A stretch of DNA of 64,000 nt from Granulicella sp. L60 (GTDB lineage: Bacteria; Acidobacteriota; Terriglobia; Terriglobales; Acidobacteriaceae): positions 443,894 to 507,893 of the forward strand of contig NZ_LMUR01000020.1 of the NCBI RefSeq assembly GCF_009765825.1, read 5' to 3'. The notes beneath the pieces are model-generated. The model was not told where the DNA came from, ran no database searches, and saw only the letters and a program-made list of their open reading frames with translations. The position numbers and the translations under genes are program-made. Each line of letters opens with the position of its first letter. Within the stretch, counting starts at the first letter, position 1. Positions 35,430 through 44,643 of the stretch are shown here, in pieces.

Positions 35430-35819
35430 CTACTTCGACAACAGAATCACCCCGGCGCAGACAAACAAAGCCGCGATCCACCGCCGCCGGTCCACATTCT
35501 CATGCAGAAAAATCTTCGCCGCTGCCGCGTTCCCAATAAACGTCAGCGAAGCACTCGCAGGCGCCGCCAGCGAAACATCCACCTTGCTCAACGTGAACAA
35601 AAGAGAGAAGAAACTCAACGCCATCGCCAGCACGCCCAGCAGAAACATCCGGCTGCTCGTAACCGCCTTGATAGCGCCAAACAGCCCGGATCGAGCGCGA
35701 ATCTCATCCAGATCCCCAATCCGCCGCATCGCCCCAGCAGTCAACACATCACCCGCCACAGCCGTCACCGCAACCGCTACAATTGTCGTCCAAGTCTCCA
35801 CTGGCCCCGCATACGTCAT
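35430..35819 (-). CDS. Half-size DMT/EamA-type membrane protein
   Basis: 129 residues with four TM helices, the size of one EamA repeat or an SMR/ArnE-F-type subunit. It ends IALFVCAGVILLSK-like (WIAALFVCAGVILLSK). Its ATG overlaps the stop of the second half-size gene (ATGA), so the two probably form a heterodimer. Substrate unknown; the position between hpnE and hpnJ suggests a lipid or isoprenoid-linked cargo. Confidence 0.75.
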   Translation of the reverse strand: MTYAGPVETWTTIVAVAVTAVAGDVLTAGAMRRIGDLDEIRARSGLFGAIKAVTSSRMFLLGVLAMALSFFSLLFTLSKVDVSLAAPASASLTFIGNAAAAKIFLHENVDRRRWIAALFVCAGVILLSK

Positions 35820-36232
35820 TGCGTCTCACCCACAGGCTGAGGATGCTCCGTAAGTGCAGGCCCATTGGCCACAAAACCCACCCCACACACAATCATCACG
35901 ATGCCAAGCCACCGATACGTCGACACATGCTCATGCAGCCAAACCCTTGAAAGCAAAGCCACAATCACATAGCTAAACGCAGTAGACGGAAGCACAAAAG
36001 TAAGATCAGCCCAACTCAGCGCAGTAAGATAGCTGCCAAAAAATCCTATTAAAAGCACAACTCCCCCCATAACCCAGGGGTTCTTGAGCGCAGTCAGAAG
36101 AAGGCCAAGGTCATGCACAGAGACCGGGCCGACCTGCGACATCCCATGCGAGAGCAGCACGTCACCGAACGACGCAGTAAGCACAACGACAAGCAAAATG
36201 AGATAACGCTGAGGCGTGAGAGTGTGCTTCAT
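35816..36232 (-). CDS. Half-size DMT/EamA-type membrane protein, partner
   Basis: 138 residues from the ATG at 36232, with four TM helices (LILLVVVLTASFGDVLLS; VMGGVVLLIGFFGSYLTAL; the VLPSTAFSYVIVALLS helix; GIVMIVCGVGFVANG). It shares the ALSWADLTFVLPSTAFSYV type of loop with EamA proteins and pairs with the next gene. An in-frame GTG at 36271 would add 13 residues before the ATG; neither start has a strong ribosome site. Confidence 0.72.
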   Translation of the reverse strand: MKHTLTPQRYLILLVVVLTASFGDVLLSHGMSQVGPVSVHDLGLLLTALKNPWVMGGVVLLIGFFGSYLTALSWADLTFVLPSTAFSYVIVALLSRVWLHEHVSTYRWLGIVMIVCGVGFVANGPALTEHPQPVGETQ

Positions 36233-36465
36233 CAGAGAGAAAAAACCTCTTGCGTAAGATGCCTGAAACACAGGCCTGACGAGCCTAAGGCCGTTGCATG
36301 GTCACAATAACGCATCTCTTAAGTCTAACGCAGTCATGAGCATCCTTAACCCGAAACGTCCGTGCGTTGTGTCACCTTAAGGACAGAACGATCTATCGTA
36401 CGTTGCTTCCACGCGGTCCGATTAGCAGCGGGTCAAGGAAGAGAAACAAAGGCTAGGAGCAAGAA

Positions 36466-36498
36466 AAGGGCGAACCAATATTCAATTGATTCGCCCTT
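36466..36498 (-). terminator. Terminator of hpnJ
   Basis: 13-bp stem, AAGGGCGAATCAA / TTGGTTCGCCCTT on the minus strand with one G-T pair, then TTCTTG. It lies 23 bp past the hpnJ stop. The rest of the 36233-36520 gap shows no gene, and no DnaA box despite the skew change here. Confidence 0.75.
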
Positions 36499-36520
36499 AG
36501 TGAAGACTGAAAAATCCCTG

Positions 36521-38005
36521 CTAAGCGTTCATACTGACGGATTCCTGCGCCTTAGCAGCGTTGGCTTCCTTGACCGCCCGTACAGCCTTGTTACGCTGGG
36601 AGCGAAGTGTCATGAACGACTTTGCTTCCGTGTAGAGCCGAGGCACATCGCGGTTCACGATGGCCTGCCAGACAACGCGGAACGCGGCCTTGGGGCGGAA
36701 ATAATACTCATCGTAGAACTTGTGCACCATCTCCATGACGTACTCGACCGGAAGGCCTGGATATTCAATGTGAGCCATCTGGTGGCCGCCATCGTCGTTC
36801 ATGGCCTCGTTGGTGATGAAGCCGTTCTCCTTGGCGTAATCGAAGAACTCAGTGCCCGGGAAGGCGTGAGCGATCGATACCTGGATGGTCTCGCAGTCCA
36901 GCTGCTTGGCAAACTCGATGGTGTTACGGATTGACTCGCGAGTCTCGCCGGGAAGGCCGAGAATGAAGTCGCCGTGAATGACGAGACCAAGCTTGTGGCA
37001 GTCGCGGGTGAAGTCGAGCGCACGCTGCACAGTGGCGCCCTTCTTGATGTTCTTGAGAATCTGAGGATCCCCCGACTCGTAACCGACAATCAGCAGTCGG
37101 CAGCCCGCTTCTTTCATGGCCTTCAAGGTATCGAAGTCCGTGGTGACGCGCGAGGTGCAAGACCAGGTAAGGCCGAGCGGCTTCAGCTTCTCGCAAAGCT
37201 CAATGGTGCGAACCTTCTGGATGTTGAAGGTATCGTCATCGAAGAAGAACTCCTTGACGTGCGGAAAGAGTTCTTTTGCCTGCTTCATCTCAGCCGCGAC
37301 ATCGTCGGTAGAACGCTTGCGCCACGCATGGCCGGAAAGGGTCTGGGGCCATAGGCAGAAGGTGCACTGCGCCGGGCAGCCGCGTGTCGAGTAGAGCGAG
37401 ACGTACGGATGCAGCAGAAAGGGGACGTTGTACTTCGTGACGTCGAGGTCGCGATGATAGATCTCGGTCGCCCACGGCATCTCGTCGAGTTCCTCAGGGG
37501 TGACCTGCGGACGATCAGGATTGTGCAGGATCTTGCCTGAGGCGTCCTTGTAGCTGATGCTCAGAATCTCGTTGAGCGGCTTGCCGTTCGCATACTCCAC
37601 CACGGAAAAGTCGAACTCACGGCGGCAGACGAAGTCGATAGCCGCACACTCATTGAGTGCCTTATCAGGTGATGTAGTTACCGGGGGACCGACGAAGGCA
37701 ATCTTGATCGCGGGGTAGGTCTCTTTGATGACCTCGGCCATTCTCTGGTCGCCGTCCCAACCCATGGTGCTGGTAAACACCACAAGAAACTCGTAGTCCT
37801 TGAGGATTCCGACGACCTCTTGCCACTTGATATGGTGTGGCGGAGCATCGAGAAGACGTGAGCCTTCCAGCATTCCCGCCGGATAGGTCAGCCACACAGG
37901 ATACCAGTAGGACTCGATCTCACGGGTCGCGGGCCAACGGGAGCTGGCACCACCATCAAACTTTTCAAAAGAGGGCGGGTTCAGAAACAGGGTCTTAAGG
38001 GGCAT
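36521..38005 (-). CDS. hpnJ: Hopanoid-associated B12-binding radical SAM protein HpnJ
   Basis: Radical SAM enzyme with an N-terminal cobalamin-binding-like domain and the 4Fe-4S motif C210-x3-C214-x2-C217 (RGCPAQCTFC). HpnJ homologues in hopanoid producers are tied to making the cyclitol ether side chain of extended hopanoids. 494 residues is normal, and the HpnJ opening LFLNPPSFEKFDGGASSRWP is clear. Alone on the minus strand; its promoter region at 38006-38133 has no obvious boxes. Near but not in the hpnCDE operon. Confidence 0.88.
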   Translation of the reverse strand: MPLKTLFLNPPSFEKFDGGASSRWPATREIESYWYPVWLTYPAGMLEGSRLLDAPPHHIKWQEVVGILKDYEFLVVFTSTMGWDGDQRMAEVIKETYPAIKIAFVGPPVTTSPDKALNECAAIDFVCRREFDFSVVEYANGKPLNEILSISYKDASGKILHNPDRPQVTPEELDEMPWATEIYHRDLDVTKYNVPFLLHPYVSLYSTRGCPAQCTFCLWPQTLSGHAWRKRSTDDVAAEMKQAKELFPHVKEFFFDDDTFNIQKVRTIELCEKLKPLGLTWSCTSRVTTDFDTLKAMKEAGCRLLIVGYESGDPQILKNIKKGATVQRALDFTRDCHKLGLVIHGDFILGLPGETRESIRNTIEFAKQLDCETIQVSIAHAFPGTEFFDYAKENGFITNEAMNDDGGHQMAHIEYPGLPVEYVMEMVHKFYDEYYFRPKAAFRVVWQAIVNRDVPRLYTEAKSFMTLRSQRNKAVRAVKEANAAKAQESVSMNA

Positions 38006-38133
38006 AATAATTCTTCGATTTTACCATTTCGCCAAGAGGTTGAGGAGTAATTCTGATGTGCCGAGCGTGGTTCAGCTCGATGCGGCAAAGTCGCAATCGA
38101 TTCATTTCAAAAAACATATAGCTTCCTTACAAG

Positions 38134-39462
38134 TCAGGGCTTCACGGTAAGGGAGGGATCGGTGTGTGCTGCAGCTGCGATCCACGCGTCAAGTTCCCCT
38201 GTTTGACGCATGAGGTTGATCCTCGTCTGATCAAGCTGAAAATCAGCATCGAGAACGGCCAGATACTTCTCCCGCTCCGCGATACGCGAAAGCTGTTCGT
38301 CCTTAGGGGTCATCTGTACGCCAGAGAGGTTTCCACTTCCGGACTTAAGCTGAACGAGGAGTATGTCGAGGTTCTGTTGAGCGAGCTGCTGATCGAGCGT
38401 CGCAACCTCAGCCCGTGCGGAAAGCTCAGCGGCGGTATGCAGGACACGCTGCCGGCCGTCGAAGAACTGATCGCGAGCGACGTCCGCCTCATGCTCTGCG
38501 TGCGAGGCATCGGCTGCTGCCTCACGGGCTTTGGCCGCGTGCTGAACATCGTAAAGGGGGATGGTGATCTGCACCCCCACTGCGGCATTGTTCTGCTGGA
38601 AGTGGAGATAGTACTCCTGGTAGTTGTTGAACGTAGCGAAGCGGTTGTACTGGCCGGAGAATAGAATCTGTGGGCGCCAGAGATAGCGGGACTCTGCGAA
38701 TGCGGTCTCACGTTTTGCGTGGGCGGCGGCATAAGAAGAGAGGATCGCCGGACTGAGTGGAAGCTCGGAGGCCTCCTGTGTGGGCGGTGCATTGAACGCC
38801 GGAATGCTGTCAGCGGAGGTTCCAAGGCCTTGGGGCGGCAGGCCGATGAGCCGGGCAAGATGGGTCTGGTCAGAAGCCGTATCATCCTCAGCGCGGAGAA
38901 GGGCGAGTCGAGTCTGCGCGGCGGAGAGTCTAGCCTGGGTGAGGCCGATGGGGGTGTCCTGGCCGGCGTCGAGACGTTCCTGAACGATGGTAACGAGATG
39001 GTCGGCGAAGGTCTGTTGTTCGCTAAGTGCGGCGTGGCGTTGGAGGTCGTGGTTGAGAGCAAGGTAGGTGAGGGCGGTATCCTCAGCTACTCCCTGACGA
39101 GCGTCTTTGAGGGCGAGAACAGAGGCATCGAAGGCAGCGTGGGCGGAGCGGAGGTAGTCACGTTGTGCGTAGCTGAAGACGAGCGACTGTGAGGTTATGT
39201 TGAAGAGCGATGGGGTGCCGAGGGGAAATCCATAGGGCGTAGGTCCGACGCCGATACCGAAGACGACGTTTGGGACGTAAGCATCGCGAAGCTGCTGGAT
39301 GACAGCGGTTGCCTTATCGACTTCAGCCTGGGCACTGAGGACCTTCGGGTTGCTCTTCTCAGCCAGATCAATCGCCGTCGCAAACGAGATCTGCGCGAGA
39401 GCAGACGATACGGCAGCAGCAAGTACTGAACATGCGAAGAGGATGCGGAGAAGGCGGATCAT
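38134..39462 (-). CDS. TolC-family outer-membrane efflux protein
   Basis: 442 residues with a signal peptide (LLRILFACSVLAAAVSSALAQ) and two outer-membrane-efflux repeats rich in Ala/Gln coiled coil (for example GLTQARLSAAQTRLALLRAEDDTAS). It forms the exit duct of a tripartite pump. Last in an operon after an HlyD-type adaptor and a TPR protein. No inner-membrane pump gene is nearby. Confidence 0.87.
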   Translation of the reverse strand: MIRLLRILFACSVLAAAVSSALAQISFATAIDLAEKSNPKVLSAQAEVDKATAVIQQLRDAYVPNVVFGIGVGPTPYGFPLGTPSLFNITSQSLVFSYAQRDYLRSAHAAFDASVLALKDARQGVAEDTALTYLALNHDLQRHAALSEQQTFADHLVTIVQERLDAGQDTPIGLTQARLSAAQTRLALLRAEDDTASDQTHLARLIGLPPQGLGTSADSIPAFNAPPTQEASELPLSPAILSSYAAAHAKRETAFAESRYLWRPQILFSGQYNRFATFNNYQEYYLHFQQNNAAVGVQITIPLYDVQHAAKAREAAADASHAEHEADVARDQFFDGRQRVLHTAAELSARAEVATLDQQLAQQNLDILLVQLKSGSGNLSGVQMTPKDEQLSRIAEREKYLAVLDADFQLDQTRINLMRQTGELDAWIAAAAHTDPSLTVKP

Positions 39463-39528
39463 ACGTCCTGAGAAGTCCCTTTGGTTCGACTACAGATCAT
39501 GGTATCGCCTTTTAGTCCGGATGTTTGA

Positions 39529-40515
39529 CTACGACCCCTGCATTGCTCTGCGTGCAGGTGCATAGTCTGGTGCAAGACTGGCAGCGGCGGCGTATTCATG
39601 GTGGGCTCCAGCCGTGTCGCCGCGCTGCGCAAGGAGATCGCCGAGTTGAAGATGCACCTTGAATGCGGGTGCACCGTCGGACTTTGCGGAAGAAGTGAGG
39701 TACTGCCGCAAAAGTTCTTCCGCGAGTTCGGGTGAACTGTGAGCCGCAGTCAAAATGCTGGCTGCGTCGACAAGCGCTGTGCCCTTGCTGTGGTCGGCAT
39801 CGACCCCCGATTGCAGCATGGCCAGCATTCGGTCAAGCTGATGGTTTCGCTGGTAGAACTGCCCGAGATCGATGTAAGCCTCTGGCGTGTGTCCAGCGGC
39901 AACAGCAGCTTTGAATTCGGCCTCGGCTGCTGTCGTGTCTTTTTTCTTTTCGGCGATCAGGCCTAGAAGACGGTAGGCCTGAGAAGGGAAGTGAGGCTGC
40001 ATGCGAGCCGCAAGGGCTTGCGCTTTATCGAGTCCGCCACCCACGATCGAAGGCGCAGCAACGTAGTATTCGCCGAGATCACTCATGGCTTGTACATTTT
40101 CGGGGTCAAGCTCAACAGCGCGTTCAAAGCTGAGGTGAACGTTCTTAGCCAGTCCCAGGGCAGCCAACATGTTGGCACTGGAGGCTTTGAGGCCATAGGC
40201 GCGGCCAAGCCACATCTCGCTCTCGCTGCTGCTTGGGTCTTTGGAGACAGCGAGCTGGCACTCGTGGATGGCTGGATCGGCCATCTCCTGCGCATAGTAG
40301 ATTCTGCACAAAAGCTGGTGGGCGACAGAATCGTCGGGCTGTTCGCTGATGAGTTGATTGAGCTGGACTGCGGCTTCGTGGACGCGGCCCTGTTGGAGAA
40401 GGGCGTTCGCATGATTGTCATCAGCCAGCAGAAAGCGACAGCAAAGCAGCAGAAGAAGAAGAAGAAGAAGAAATAAGGACGCGGTGCGAACGCGAAAAGC
40501 GATGGTCGTTGCCAT
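39529..40515 (-). CDS. Exported TPR-repeat protein
   Basis: 328 residues: a signal peptide made of a run of nine Leu, encoded partly by six CTT repeats (a slippage-prone tract near 40450-40475), then tetratricopeptide repeats through the rest (ALLQQGRVHEAAVQLNQLI; SFERAVELDPENVQAMSDLGEYY; LGDLLAQRGDTAGAHHEYAAA). It lies 2 bp after the HlyD adaptor gene and before tolC, so it is part of that envelope operon. Probably a scaffold or assembly factor; no enzyme motif. Confidence 0.78.
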   Translation of the reverse strand: MATTIAFRVRTASLFLLLLLLLLLCCRFLLADDNHANALLQQGRVHEAAVQLNQLISEQPDDSVAHQLLCRIYYAQEMADPAIHECQLAVSKDPSSSESEMWLGRAYGLKASSANMLAALGLAKNVHLSFERAVELDPENVQAMSDLGEYYVAAPSIVGGGLDKAQALAARMQPHFPSQAYRLLGLIAEKKKDTTAAEAEFKAAVAAGHTPEAYIDLGQFYQRNHQLDRMLAMLQSGVDADHSKGTALVDAASILTAAHSSPELAEELLRQYLTSSAKSDGAPAFKVHLQLGDLLAQRGDTAGAHHEYAAAASLAPDYAPARRAMQGS

Positions 40516-40517
40516 AA

Positions 40518-41756
40518 CTACTCGGCTATTTTGACCGGGAGCCCATTGGAGAGCTCGCGGTTGTTGATAGCGTTCAGAGCGACCGTATCCTTTTCAGTAA
40601 GGCCACTGGTAATCTCCACGCGCGTCAAATTCACCACGCCAACCTGTACCGGTGTGCGGACGAGCTTTCCATTGACGACTCGAAAGACGAACTCGCCGCT
40701 ATCGGTATGCAGGGCCTCGCGCGGAACGCTGAGGACGTTGAAGCGCTGAGAGGTGGTGACAGTGACTATGACGTTTGTGTTGGGCAGAAGGTCGCCCTTA
40801 GCGTCGTCCACGGTAATGATGCACTCTCCGACGTTGCGTGTGCCATATGTGATGACTGTGGTCGGGGCCCGGCTGATATGCCCGTGCCAAGTCTGCGTGG
40901 GCTTGGCGTCCCAAGTGATTTTGACAGACTGACCAGCTGCAAGTTTTCCAATCTCCGGTTCGTCAAAGTATGCCCGAATCTGAATCTTATTCAGGTCCGC
41001 CATGTCGAGCAGGTTCTCTCCTGCTGGCACGAAGTCATACGTGGAGACTGGGATGGAGTAGACGGTTCCGGCAAACGGAGCACGAATATTATTGCCTGCG
41101 TAGCTATTTTGTCCGGCAGCTACTGCAGCACGCGCTTCGGCTATCTGGGCCTGGACGCGCTCCTTGTCTGCGGAGCTGTAGCGCTGGCTAGTCCGGGCCT
41201 GCAGACTTTGAAGAGCGGCGTTGGTTGTCTGAACGCGTTGCTCCGCGGCCGCGACCTCGCTGGCGGAGGCTGCGCCCTTCTGTTGCAAAAGCTGCAATGC
41301 AGTAAGGTCTTTGGCAGCTTGCTGTTGCTGGATCTGCGTACGGTTTATATCCGAGGTGAGAGTGAGATTCTCTTCCTGCGATCCGCCATGATCAATGTCG
41401 TGAAGCGTTGCTTCAGCGGTGCGGAGTGTCGTTGTGGCTGTGGCAAGACGCGATACAGCATCAGCGTCGTCCATCTTGAGCAGGAGTTCGCCCTTCCGGA
41501 CCTTCTGGCCGACCTCAACATAGACCTTCGCGACTATGCCAGGCGCGGGGGCGTAGGCCGGAAACTCCTCGATCGGCTCAACCTTGCCGTTGGTGGAGAC
41601 CGAACTCAACAGGTTTTGATGGTTGACCGGAGCCACGCGGACCTCAATAGCTTCTCGTGCGGAGGTGCGGTATATAACGAAGGCTGCAACAATAACCGCG
41701 AGGAAGATGCTCCACAGCAGTACAGGATTAAAGCGTCTTGTCTCGGTAGTTGGCAT
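40518..41756 (-). CDS. HlyD/RND-type periplasmic adaptor protein
   Basis: 412-residue membrane-fusion protein. N-terminal TM anchor (LLWSIFLAVIVAAFVIY), split biotinyl-lipoyl domain (YAPAPGIVAKVYVEVGQKVRKGELLLKMDD and NNIRAPFAGTVYSI), a long alpha-hairpin in between, and beta-barrel and membrane-proximal domains. It would connect an inner-membrane transporter (MacB-type ABC likely) to TolC. First gene of the adaptor-TPR-TolC operon. Confidence 0.87.
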   Translation of the reverse strand: MPTTETRRFNPVLLWSIFLAVIVAAFVIYRTSAREAIEVRVAPVNHQNLLSSVSTNGKVEPIEEFPAYAPAPGIVAKVYVEVGQKVRKGELLLKMDDADAVSRLATATTTLRTAEATLHDIDHGGSQEENLTLTSDINRTQIQQQQAAKDLTALQLLQQKGAASASEVAAAEQRVQTTNAALQSLQARTSQRYSSADKERVQAQIAEARAAVAAGQNSYAGNNIRAPFAGTVYSIPVSTYDFVPAGENLLDMADLNKIQIRAYFDEPEIGKLAAGQSVKITWDAKPTQTWHGHISRAPTTVITYGTRNVGECIITVDDAKGDLLPNTNVIVTVTTSQRFNVLSVPREALHTDSGEFVFRVVNGKLVRTPVQVGVVNLTRVEITSGLTEKDTVALNAINNRELSNGLPVKIAE

Positions 41757-41831
41757 CAGTTCGAAGCTTCAGTATATAAGACGCGGAGTAAACTCCAAAC
41801 GGACCAGAAAGTTTGGTTTACGAAGTAGTTA

Positions 41832-43685
41832 TCAGATTTTTTGAAATGATTGCGCGGGCTGAACGGCGACAAGTTCAAGTTCGAGGCCGGGAAACTGCGG
41901 ATTGGTCTTGGCCTTCAGACGGTACGCGACGTCGATCAGCGAGTCTTGATCGAGTGCCATCTCGGCGCAGCGGGCAGGCCAGTCGATAGTGCGACTCCAC
42001 CCCAGGGCGCTGAACCGTTCAGGACTGCCTACCTTCTCAAGCTGAAGACAGATGTGCTTTTCCTTGATGAAACGGACTGGAGTAGTGAGGGTGACGCCGC
42101 GGGTAATGAAGGTCGGTTCACGATTGGACATCCCGAAGGGCTCGCAGCGCATAAGCCAGTCAAAGAACTCCTGCGTGATATCGGAGAGAAGCAGTTCGGC
42201 ATCGCACTCCAGCGGAGGCGCGAGCATGGGGCCGGTCAACATGGCGACGCCGTAGCGGTGCATGCGTTCGCGGAGGATTGCCACTCGATCCGATGGCAGC
42301 GAGAATCCGACGGCGTGAGCGTGGCCACCAAAGCGCGTGAAGAGCGGCATGTCCGGTTCGCCAGTGCTGGCTTCGATATGGACTGCGGTTAAGGCATTCA
42401 GGAGGTGGAAGCCCGCGATGGAGCGGCCGGAGCCATGAGCATGTCCGTCTTCATGGGTGAGGACGAGCGCAGGGCGTCCCGTGCGATCGACGATGCGGGA
42501 CGCAAGAATGCCGAGGACACCTCGGTGCCAGGCAGGGTCGTCCAAGATGATGCACTGCACGAAGGATTCGCCGAGCGAGGTGCGCATGGCTTCGAGCTGA
42601 CCTTCGATGGCCTCAAGTGCGGATGCCTCTGTGGCGCGGCGTTCATCGTTAAGGCGGTTGAGCTTTTGGGCCAAGAGCGCTGCATGGGCGATGTCTTTGG
42701 TGAGGAAGAGTTCAACGACATCGCTGGCAATGTCCATGCGGCCGGCAGCATTGATGCGGGGTGCAAGCCGGAAACCCACCTCTCCAGCTGTAGGAGCACG
42801 GTTGATGGGAAGCTGCGCGATCTCCATGAGCGCGCGCAGGCCGGGCTGGACGGGATTGCGGAGCTCGCGTAGTCCGAGTGCAGCGATGACCCGATTCTCT
42901 CCTTCGAGTGGGACCGAGTCCGCGATGGTCGCGATGGCGACGAGCTTCAGGAAGGAGGGAATGACTCCGCGTTTTAGCCGATTTCGTTGGCTGTCTGGAT
43001 CGGGCGCGCTCTCCGCAGCGGCGAGCAGGATGGCATGGGCGAGTTTGAAGGCTACCCCGGCCCCGCAGAGACTCTTGTTAGGGTAGGGGCAGTTTGGCTG
43101 TGCCGGATTAAGGACGGCGACTGCTTCAGGGATGCCAATATCGTCGGGGAGATGGTGATCCGTGACAATGAGGTCCAAGCCGAGAGCCTTTGCCTCTTCC
43201 GCGGCGGCAAAGGCGCGGATGCCAGTGTCGACGCTGATGACGAGGCGGACGCCCGAGGCTGCGGCTAATCCCAGGACGCCCGTCTGCATGCCGTAACCCT
43301 CGCGGATACGGTGAGGGACGTGGTAGGTAACGCGAGCTGGGTTGTCTTTAGGCGCAATACGCTCGATGGCGGTCTTGAGAAGAACGGTTGCGGTGGTGCC
43401 GTCAACGTCGTAGTCACCGTAGATGAGGATAGGCTCACTGCGTTGCACCGCTTGTTGAATGCGAGCTACCGCGATGTCCATACCAAGCATGAGCATGGGG
43501 TCGTGGAGGTCTTCGATGTCAGGATTGAAGAAGGCGCGAGCAGCTGCGGTCTCCCGGATACCACGGGCGACGAGGAGGCTAGCGATGGCGGCGGGGCAGC
43601 CGAGTTCAGCTACGAGAGACGCTTCTGCTTCTGCGTCAGGCGGTGACACGATCCATGGCTGGCGCCCAGTTTGGGCTGAGGACAT
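41832..43685 (-). CDS. recJ: Single-stranded-DNA-specific exonuclease RecJ
   Basis: 5'-3' ssDNA exonuclease in recombination and mismatch repair. DHH-family motifs: DYDVDGTT (91-98), SVDTGI, and VTDHH (DHH at 176-178). The C-terminal DHHA1 domain has GGHAHAVGFSL (the GGH motif), followed by an OB-like domain. 617 residues is slightly longer than typical. It follows the conserved hypothetical gene by 9 bp on the same strand. Confidence 0.92.
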   Translation of the reverse strand: MSSAQTGRQPWIVSPPDAEAEASLVAELGCPAAIASLLVARGIRETAAARAFFNPDIEDLHDPMLMLGMDIAVARIQQAVQRSEPILIYGDYDVDGTTATVLLKTAIERIAPKDNPARVTYHVPHRIREGYGMQTGVLGLAAASGVRLVISVDTGIRAFAAAEEAKALGLDLIVTDHHLPDDIGIPEAVAVLNPAQPNCPYPNKSLCGAGVAFKLAHAILLAAAESAPDPDSQRNRLKRGVIPSFLKLVAIATIADSVPLEGENRVIAALGLRELRNPVQPGLRALMEIAQLPINRAPTAGEVGFRLAPRINAAGRMDIASDVVELFLTKDIAHAALLAQKLNRLNDERRATEASALEAIEGQLEAMRTSLGESFVQCIILDDPAWHRGVLGILASRIVDRTGRPALVLTHEDGHAHGSGRSIAGFHLLNALTAVHIEASTGEPDMPLFTRFGGHAHAVGFSLPSDRVAILRERMHRYGVAMLTGPMLAPPLECDAELLLSDITQEFFDWLMRCEPFGMSNREPTFITRGVTLTTPVRFIKEKHICLQLEKVGSPERFSALGWSRTIDWPARCAEMALDQDSLIDVAYRLKAKTNPQFPGLELELVAVQPAQSFQKI

Positions 43686-43694
43686 TGCCTGGAT

Positions 43695-44159
43695 CTACTC
43701 TTCGCTGTCGCGGTCATCTACGACGATGCCGCCGAGATCAGTCACGGTCTCCATGAGGCTTTGGAAGCTGTCGTACCACTCCGTTGCGACCTCGAAGATG
43801 AACATGACGCCCTGGTGGGCGAATCCTAGCTGGAGATAGCCGACTTTGCCGACGTGGTTGACGAGATACTCGGCGTCGTCGATGTCTTCGCTGTTGTCGT
43901 CGGGGAAGGACTGTTCGCGGAGCTGGTCGAGGAGGATGGCGATGTCGGCCTTCTCGAGGACGACTTCGCTCATGGTGACGAAGGGAGCGCCTGCGGCCTT
44001 GGCGTGTTCGACGAAGTCCTTCCATCCGTCCGCGTTCTCTTCTTCGAAGATGACGGTTGGGACCTCTTCGGTAACGTAGGCGTTGAGGCGGCGCATGCCG
44101 TGGCCGGCGATAAACGCGACCATGTCGTCTTTGAGCGAGATAAGATTGTCAGGTTGCAT
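43695..44159 (-). CDS. Conserved hypothetical acidic protein
   Basis: 154 residues, no signal peptide or TM helix, strongly acidic (ends GGIVVDDRDSEE). I do not recognise a family. The middle has alternating hydrophobic stretches (APFVTMSEVVLEKADIAILLDQL; GYLQLGFAHQGVMFIFEVATEWYDSF) that suggest a compact alpha/beta fold. It is 9 bp from recJ and likely cotranscribed with it, so a link to DNA maintenance is possible. Confidence 0.6.
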   Translation of the reverse strand: MQPDNLISLKDDMVAFIAGHGMRRLNAYVTEEVPTVIFEEENADGWKDFVEHAKAAGAPFVTMSEVVLEKADIAILLDQLREQSFPDDNSEDIDDAEYLVNHVGKVGYLQLGFAHQGVMFIFEVATEWYDSFQSLMETVTDLGGIVVDDRDSEE

Positions 44160-44226
44160 CGATTGCCTATTGTCTCAGAAAAGGCCTGTGCGTCGCACGG
44201 CGAATGCACGAAGGAGAACACCTGTT

Positions 44227-44592
44227 TTGGCAAAGTTTAAGCATCACATCTTTATCTGCACAAATGAGCGCGACGAGAGCGCCTCGCGTCCGAGCTGCGG
44301 CAACGAGGGTAGCAAGAAATTGAAGGGAGAGTTCAAAGACGCGATTAAGGAGGCCGGCTTAAAGGGGCAAATTCGTGCGAATGAGTTGGGGTGCCTGGAT
44401 CAGTGCGAGCATGGGCCGGTAGTGGTGGTGTATCCGGATGCGGTCTGGTATGGGTTTGTTCATGCGAAGGATGTGGGTGAGATTGTGACGGAGCACCTGC
44501 TGCATGGACGTCCGGTGGAGCGTCTGCGGCTGGCGGATAGTTGTCTGAATACTGAGAGTTGCCCGCATAAGCCGAGGGCTAAGGGCAAGTGA
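44227..44592 (+). CDS. Thioredoxin-like [2Fe-2S] ferredoxin
   Basis: 121 residues. Begins FKHHIFICTNERDE and has Cys in HIFICTNER, SRPSCGNEGS, ELGCLDQCEHGP (C-x3-C), matching the four-Cys pattern of thioredoxin-like 2Fe-2S ferredoxins, and VVVYPDAVWYGFV is typical. Electron carrier of unknown partner. The start is taken as the TTG at 44227, with AAGGAG ten bases upstream; no ATG lies between that site and the conserved core. Confidence 0.83.
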   Translation: MAKFKHHIFICTNERDESASRPSCGNEGSKKLKGEFKDAIKEAGLKGQIRANELGCLDQCEHGPVVVVYPDAVWYGFVHAKDVGEIVTEHLLHGRPVERLRLADSCLNTESCPHKPRAKGK

Positions 44593-44643
44593 TTTGGGCG
44601 AAACGCGGGCAAACATCGACATGGTATATTCGAAGGAAAGTCA

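Noticed and set aside
36233..36520. Replication origin with DnaA boxes at the skew change
   Set aside because: No TTATCCACA-like boxes or AT-rich unwinding region seen, and no dnaA or dnaN nearby.
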